Origin: Pelargonium cotyledonis
Lineage: Eukaryota; Streptophyta; Magnoliopsida; Geraniales; Geraniaceae
Assembly: GCA_036897625.1 (NCBI GenBank)
Contig: JAYMTA010001112.1
Location: forward strand, 1-21,746
Length of the DNA: 21,746 nucleotides
Direction of reading: 5' to 3'
Positions within the stretch are counted from its first letter, which is position 1. Every line of letters begins with the position of its first letter. The notes beneath the pieces were generated by a model, which made no database searches, was not told the origin of the DNA, and saw nothing but the letters and a program-made list of their open reading frames with translations. A program made the position numbers and the translations under genes. Below are positions 21,376 through 21,746 of this stretch, in pieces.

Positions 21376-21746
21376 GGAGAGACCAGTGAGCTCCTCCATT
21401 ACTGTCTTTGCCAAAATTATTTCACCAAGGTGTTGCGCTCTAGCGGATTCTCTCTGAACCGGTCGTGTTTAAAAATTGAAGTGAAACGGAAGGACTCGGG
21501 AGTGGAAGAGGCTCAATGAAGTCGCAGCTACTGGCCGTCTGATGATTGACAGGTGTCGTTTGTATTGTTCATCGACGGCTACTGAGATGGGTTTGTGGGG
21601 CCCAAAGGAACTTCTATTTTGATTTGTGAGATCGGATGGTGATGGGTTTATGGGAAAGAAGGCGGGTAAAGAGTAGCAGATCATGTGGCCGTTTTGGATA
21701 CTATGTAATAATATGGAGTCACGATGTGTCGTCACCTCATTGGCTT
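21376..21746 (-). promoter_or_regulatory. Upstream promoter region of the alpha-mannosidase gene
   Basis: I see no convincing upstream gene. A CCAAT pentamer occurs on the minus strand at 21739-21743, next to a TGACG core (GGTGACGACAC), which resembles bZIP-binding sites. It is too far from the TATA box to claim function. The open frame 21469-21735 has no recognisable domain. Confidence 0.35.

Noticed and set aside
21202..21414. 70-codon open frame upstream of the mannosidase as an upstream ORF
   Set aside because: Its ATG lies upstream of the TATA box, so it would not be in the mRNA.

Overview
The window is nuclear DNA of a flowering plant, most likely a eudicot. The evidence is an intron-rich gene with short GT-AG exons, AT-rich introns, a TATA-box promoter and several plant retrotransposon families. 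I cannot place the species.

Layout from left to right. (1) Positions 1-1722, minus strand: a decayed reading frame with an RRM, a DUF4283-like stretch and a proline-rich tail, most like ORF1 of a plant L1-clade LINE of the RRM-bearing (BNR) type. (2) Positions 1744-6897, plus strand: a Ty1/copia retrotransposon with recognisable gag, protease, integrase, reverse transcriptase and RNase H, inactivated by stops, frameshifts and active-site substitutions. Its 3' LTR is complete (474 bp), but its 5' LTR has only the last 266 bp and abuts the LINE ORF1 head to head. (3) Positions 6898-10109: intergenic DNA with no recognisable gene, containing one element with roughly 110-bp terminal inverted repeats (8098-8872). 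(4) Positions 10206-21195, minus strand: a complete acid (vacuolar/apoplastic, lysosomal-type) alpha-mannosidase gene of glycoside hydrolase family 38. I traced 29 exons joining into one open frame of about 1010 residues. (5) Positions 21196-21746: its 5' UTR and promoter, with a clear TATA box.

The mannosidase is the only gene that looks functional. Its product would trim alpha-mannose from N-glycans in the vacuole or cell wall. Its zinc ligands, catalytic Asp and signal peptide are visible, and every exon-exon junction keeps frame. Three large introns hold the unusual DNA: a roughly 865-bp TRIM-like mini-retrotransposon in intron 16, a seven-copy 43-bp minisatellite plus a perfect 46-bp duplication in intron 8, and a copy of part of exon 9 in intron 9.

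I found no RNA genes, no CRISPR array and no undescribed multigene system. The observations most worth checking are the copia 5' LTR breakpoint, which coincides with the predicted transcription start and a LINE 5' end, the TRIM and minisatellite inside the gene, and two in-frame splice acceptors at exon 16.
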